From: Rubrobacter taiwanensis | GTDB lineage: Bacteria > Actinomycetota > Rubrobacteria > Rubrobacterales > Rubrobacteraceae | Assembly (NCBI RefSeq): GCF_004337705.1 | Contig: NZ_SKBU01000001.1 | Location: forward strand, 62,001 to 126,000 | DNA: 64,000 nucleotides | Reading direction: 5' to 3' | In this document: positions 61,751 through 64,000 of the stretch, piece after piece | Position numbering within the stretch: the stretch's first letter is position 1 | Layout: each line of letters starts with the position of its first letter | The notes under the pieces: model-generated | What the model saw: only the letters and a program-made list of their open reading frames with translations | Databases searched by the model: none | What the model was told of the DNA's origin: nothing | Program-made: the position numbers and the translations under genes

Positions 61751-63706
61751 TTGCAAGAGGGGTTCGAGACCGTCGTCATCGAGAACGTATACCCGGAGCT
61801 GGACTGCGGGCGCTATCCCGTCAAACGCGAGGTCGGCGACCGGCTGGAGGTCTACGCGGACATCTTCAAGGAGGGCCACGATCTCATAGCCGCGGTCCTC
61901 AAACACCGCGAGAAGGGCGGCGAGTGGCACGAGACCCGGATGCGCTTCGTGGACAACGACCGCTGGTGCGGCGGCTTCCCGCTGGAGAAGAACACCCGCT
62001 ACGAGTACACCATCGAGGCGTGGCCGGACGAGTTCGCGTCCTGGCGCGAGGAGGTGCGGAAGAAGCTCGCTGCCGGGCAGAACGTGGAGCTGGAGCTGCT
62101 GGAGGGACGCGAGCTGCTAAAGAGCGCGGCCGCCCGCAGCAAGGACCCGGCGCTCCGGGAGGCGCTCGAGGTCTTCGACGCCGGCGGTTACGAAGAGCGG
62201 GTGGACCTGATGCTCTCCGGTGCGACCGGGGAGCTCATGGCCCGCCACCCGGACCGCTCCAGAGCCACCCGCTACGGCAAGGTGCTGGAGGTGGTCGTGG
62301 ACCGGGTGAAGGCCCGCTACGCCGCCTGGTACGAGATGTTCCACCGCTCGCAGGGCACCGAGCCCGGCAGGAGCGCCACGTTCGCTGACTGCGAGGCGCG
62401 GCTGCCGTACGTCAAGGAGCTGGGCTTCGACGTGGTGTACCTGGTCCCGATCCACCCCATCGGCCGGACGCACCGCAAGGGACCGAACAACACCTTAGAG
62501 GCCGGGCCGGGGGACCCGGGCAGCCCCTACGCCATCGGCAGCGAGGAGGGCGGGCACAGGTCCGTGCACCCGGATCTCGGGACGCTGGAGGACTTCCGCT
62601 CCTTCGTGCGGGCGGCGGAGGGGTTGGGCCTGGAGGTGGCTCTAGACTTCGCCATCCAGTGCTCGCCGGACCACCCGTACATAAGGGAGCACCCCGAGTG
62701 GTTCAGGTTCCGCCCGGACGGGAGCATCAAGTACGCCGAGAACCCGCCCAAGAAATACCAGGACATCGTGAACGTGGACTTCTACTGCGAGGACTGGCAG
62801 AACCTCTGGCGCGAATGGCGGGACGTGCTGCTGTTCTGGATCGAGCAGGGCGTGAAGATCTTCCGGGTGGACAACCCGCACACCAAGCCGTTCGCCTTCT
62901 GGGAGTGGGTGATCCGGGAGATCCAGCGCGACCACCCGGAGGTGATCTTCCTCTCCGAAGCCTTCACCCGCCCGAAAGTGATGAAGGCTTTGGCCAAGCT
63001 CGGGTTCACCCAGTCCTACACCTACTTCACCTGGCGCAACTTCAAGCAGGAGCTCACCGAGTACCTGGAGGAGCTTACCCGGAGCGAGGTCAAAGAGTAC
63101 CTGCGGCCCAACTTCTTCACCAACACGCCGGACATCCTGCCGCCGATCCTGGTCGCCGGCGGGCGGCCCGCCTTCCAGATGCGGCTCGTGCTCGCCGCCA
63201 CGCTCTCCAGCGTCTACGGCATCTACAACGGCTTCGAGCTGTGCGAGAACACGCCCGTGCCCGGCAAGGAGGAGTACCTAAACTCCGAGAAGTACGAGTA
63301 CAAGGTCTGGGACTGGGACCGGCCCGGCAACATCAAGGACTACGTGGCGAAGGTGAACCGGATCCGCAAGGAGAACCCGGCGCTGCACGAGCTGGAGAAT
63401 CTGCGCTTCTACCGCGCGGATGATGACAACATCATCTTCTACGGCAAGAGCGCCGGGGACAACACCGTGCTCGTGGCGGTGAACCTGGACCCGTTCGAAC
63501 CTCACGAGACGACGTTGCACCTCCCGCTGGAGGAGCTCGGGATCGGAGAGGACGAGAACTACCAGGTCGAAGAGCTGCTCACGGAGACGCGGCGGTTGTG
63601 GAGGGGCCGGGAGCAGCGGGTGCGGCTGGACCCGCAGGAGAACCCGGCCGAGATCTACCGCGTGCAGCGCTGGGCTTACCGCGACTACGACGAGCCCTGC
63701 TTCTAG
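61751..63706 (+). CDS. glgE: Alpha-1,4-glucan:maltose-1-phosphate maltosyltransferase (GlgE)
   Basis: GlgE extends alpha-1,4-glucan with maltose from maltose-1-phosphate. The 651-aa product has the GlgE N-terminal beta domain ([26 protein letters not shown]), the phosphate-site region [76 protein letters not shown] (nucleophile Asp), FLSEAFTRP (acid/base Glu) and [13 protein letters not shown] at 61751 with GAGGT upstream; no nearer ATG fits. Linked to treS after 10 bp, giving the TreS-Mak-GlgE type pathway. Confidence 0.95.
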   Translation: MQEGFETVVIENVYPELDCGRYPVKREVGDRLEVYADIFKEGHDLIAAVLKHREKGGEWHETRMRFVDNDRWCGGFPLEKNTRYEYTIEAWPDEFASWREEVRKKLAAGQNVELELLEGRELLKSAAARSKDPALREALEVFDAGGYEERVDLMLSGATGELMARHPDRSRATRYGKVLEVVVDRVKARYAAWYEMFHRSQGTEPGRSATFADCEARLPYVKELGFDVVYLVPIHPIGRTHRKGPNNTLEAGPGDPGSPYAIGSEEGGHRSVHPDLGTLEDFRSFVRAAEGLGLEVALDFAIQCSPDHPYIREHPEWFRFRPDGSIKYAENPPKKYQDIVNVDFYCEDWQNLWREWRDVLLFWIEQGVKIFRVDNPHTKPFAFWEWVIREIQRDHPEVIFLSEAFTRPKVMKALAKLGFTQSYTYFTWRNFKQELTEYLEELTRSEVKEYLRPNFFTNTPDILPPILVAGGRPAFQMRLVLAATLSSVYGIYNGFELCENTPVPGKEEYLNSEKYEYKVWDWDRPGNIKDYVAKVNRIRKENPALHELENLRFYRADDDNIIFYGKSAGDNTVLVAVNLDPFEPHETTLHLPLEELGIGEDENYQVEELLTETRRLWRGREQRVRLDPQENPAEIYRVQRWAYRDYDEPCF

Positions 63707-63716
63707 GGGGGAGTGC

Positions 63717-64000
63717 ATGCTGGAGAGAGATCCGCTCTGGTACAAGGACGCCGTCATCTACCAGCTCCACGTCAAGGCCTTCTTCGACTCCAACGACGAC
63801 GGGATGGGGGACTTCCGGGGCCTCACCGAGAAGCTGGATTACGTGCAGGATCTGGGCGTGAACGCCATCTGGCTCATGCCTTTCTACCCCTCGCCCATGC
63901 GCGACGACGGCTACGACATCGCCGAGTACAAGAACGTGCACCCGGCCTACGGCAACATGCGGGATTTCCGCCGCTTCGTGCGCGAGGCGCACCGGCGCGG
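63717..64000 (+). CDS. treS: Trehalose synthase (TreS), 3' end outside window
   Basis: The first 94 residues of TreS, which isomerises maltose and trehalose: [84 protein letters not shown]... is the conserved start of the GH13 barrel. ATG at 63717 with GGGGGGAG upstream. Together with glgE it links trehalose to alpha-glucan synthesis; a maltokinase would be expected downstream. Confidence 0.93.
   Translation, partial: MLERDPLWYKDAVIYQLHVKAFFDSNDDGMGDFRGLTEKLDYVQDLGVNAIWLMPFYPSPMRDDGYDIAEYKNVHPAYGNMRDFRRFVREAHRR

Overview
The window is high-GC, gene-dense DNA with short intergenic gaps, many GTG and TTG starts and many 4-bp ATGA/GTGA stop-start overlaps. Its gene set is MurT/GatD, a GlgE/TreS alpha-glucan-trehalose locus, CGNR and AzlCD genes, TRAP transporters and FCD-type GntR control. 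This suggests a deep-branching actinobacterium; gene content and style look most like Rubrobacter, a judgement made by recognition and not by a search. Several genes appear to be read from leaderless or nearly leaderless transcripts, with a -10 box 5-12 nt before the start codon.

Layout. 1-8.7 kb: end of a flavodoxin gene, murT-gatD (peptidoglycan amidation), a SpoIID/LytB-type secreted protein, small membrane proteins, a GNAT acetyltransferase and aconitase with a terminator. 9-33 kb: a catabolic region. One operon (iron ADH, TRAP dctPQM) runs right. A second (TRAP dctP-Q-M, LsrF-like aldolase, zinc ADH, FGGY kinase) runs left from 26.4 kb. Next to it lie a divergent GntR/FCD regulator and a rightward run of Ldh-type dehydrogenase, aldehyde dehydrogenase, RraA-like aldolase, a second iron ADH and a D-2-hydroxyacid dehydrogenase. 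The same palindrome (TGGTATACCA) overlaps the -10 box of three promoters in this region with identical spacing, which ties the operons into one regulon. Between them (about 13.5-20.0 kb) sits a lower-GC type III restriction-modification block (res, mod and a membrane protein of unknown function) lying against a 5'-truncated amidohydrolase gene, so it looks like a horizontally acquired insertion.

33-36.5 kb: stress and small genes (UspA, a truncated SRPBCC protein, an 83-aa protein with a strong leaderless promoter, a CGNR protein) and azlCD, in which azlC is frameshifted at a run of six G; remnants suggest local gene decay. 36.5-43.7 kb: a YnjBCD-like ABC importer, a YdjM-like membrane protein, an HD-GYP-like protein with a changed HD motif, and an MFS exporter. 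43.9-47.2 kb: aromatic amino acid genes arranged divergently (tyrA-hisC against chorismate mutase-DAHP synthase). 47.2-52 kb: Ser/Thr kinase, HtrA protease, an orphan NarL-type regulator, cold shock protein and rpiA.

52-58.9 kb: a Mn/Zn-type ABC importer whose promoter carries an 18-bp perfect palindrome over the start site and whose last permease has a C-terminal winged-helix-like extension; an ABC-2 exporter pair; a PAP2 phosphatase; and a small membrane protein. 59-64 kb: a Rieske lipoprotein, a membrane-tethered LuxR regulator, then a GH13 enzyme, glgE and the start of treS. No tRNA, rRNA, CRISPR array or complete insertion sequence was seen.
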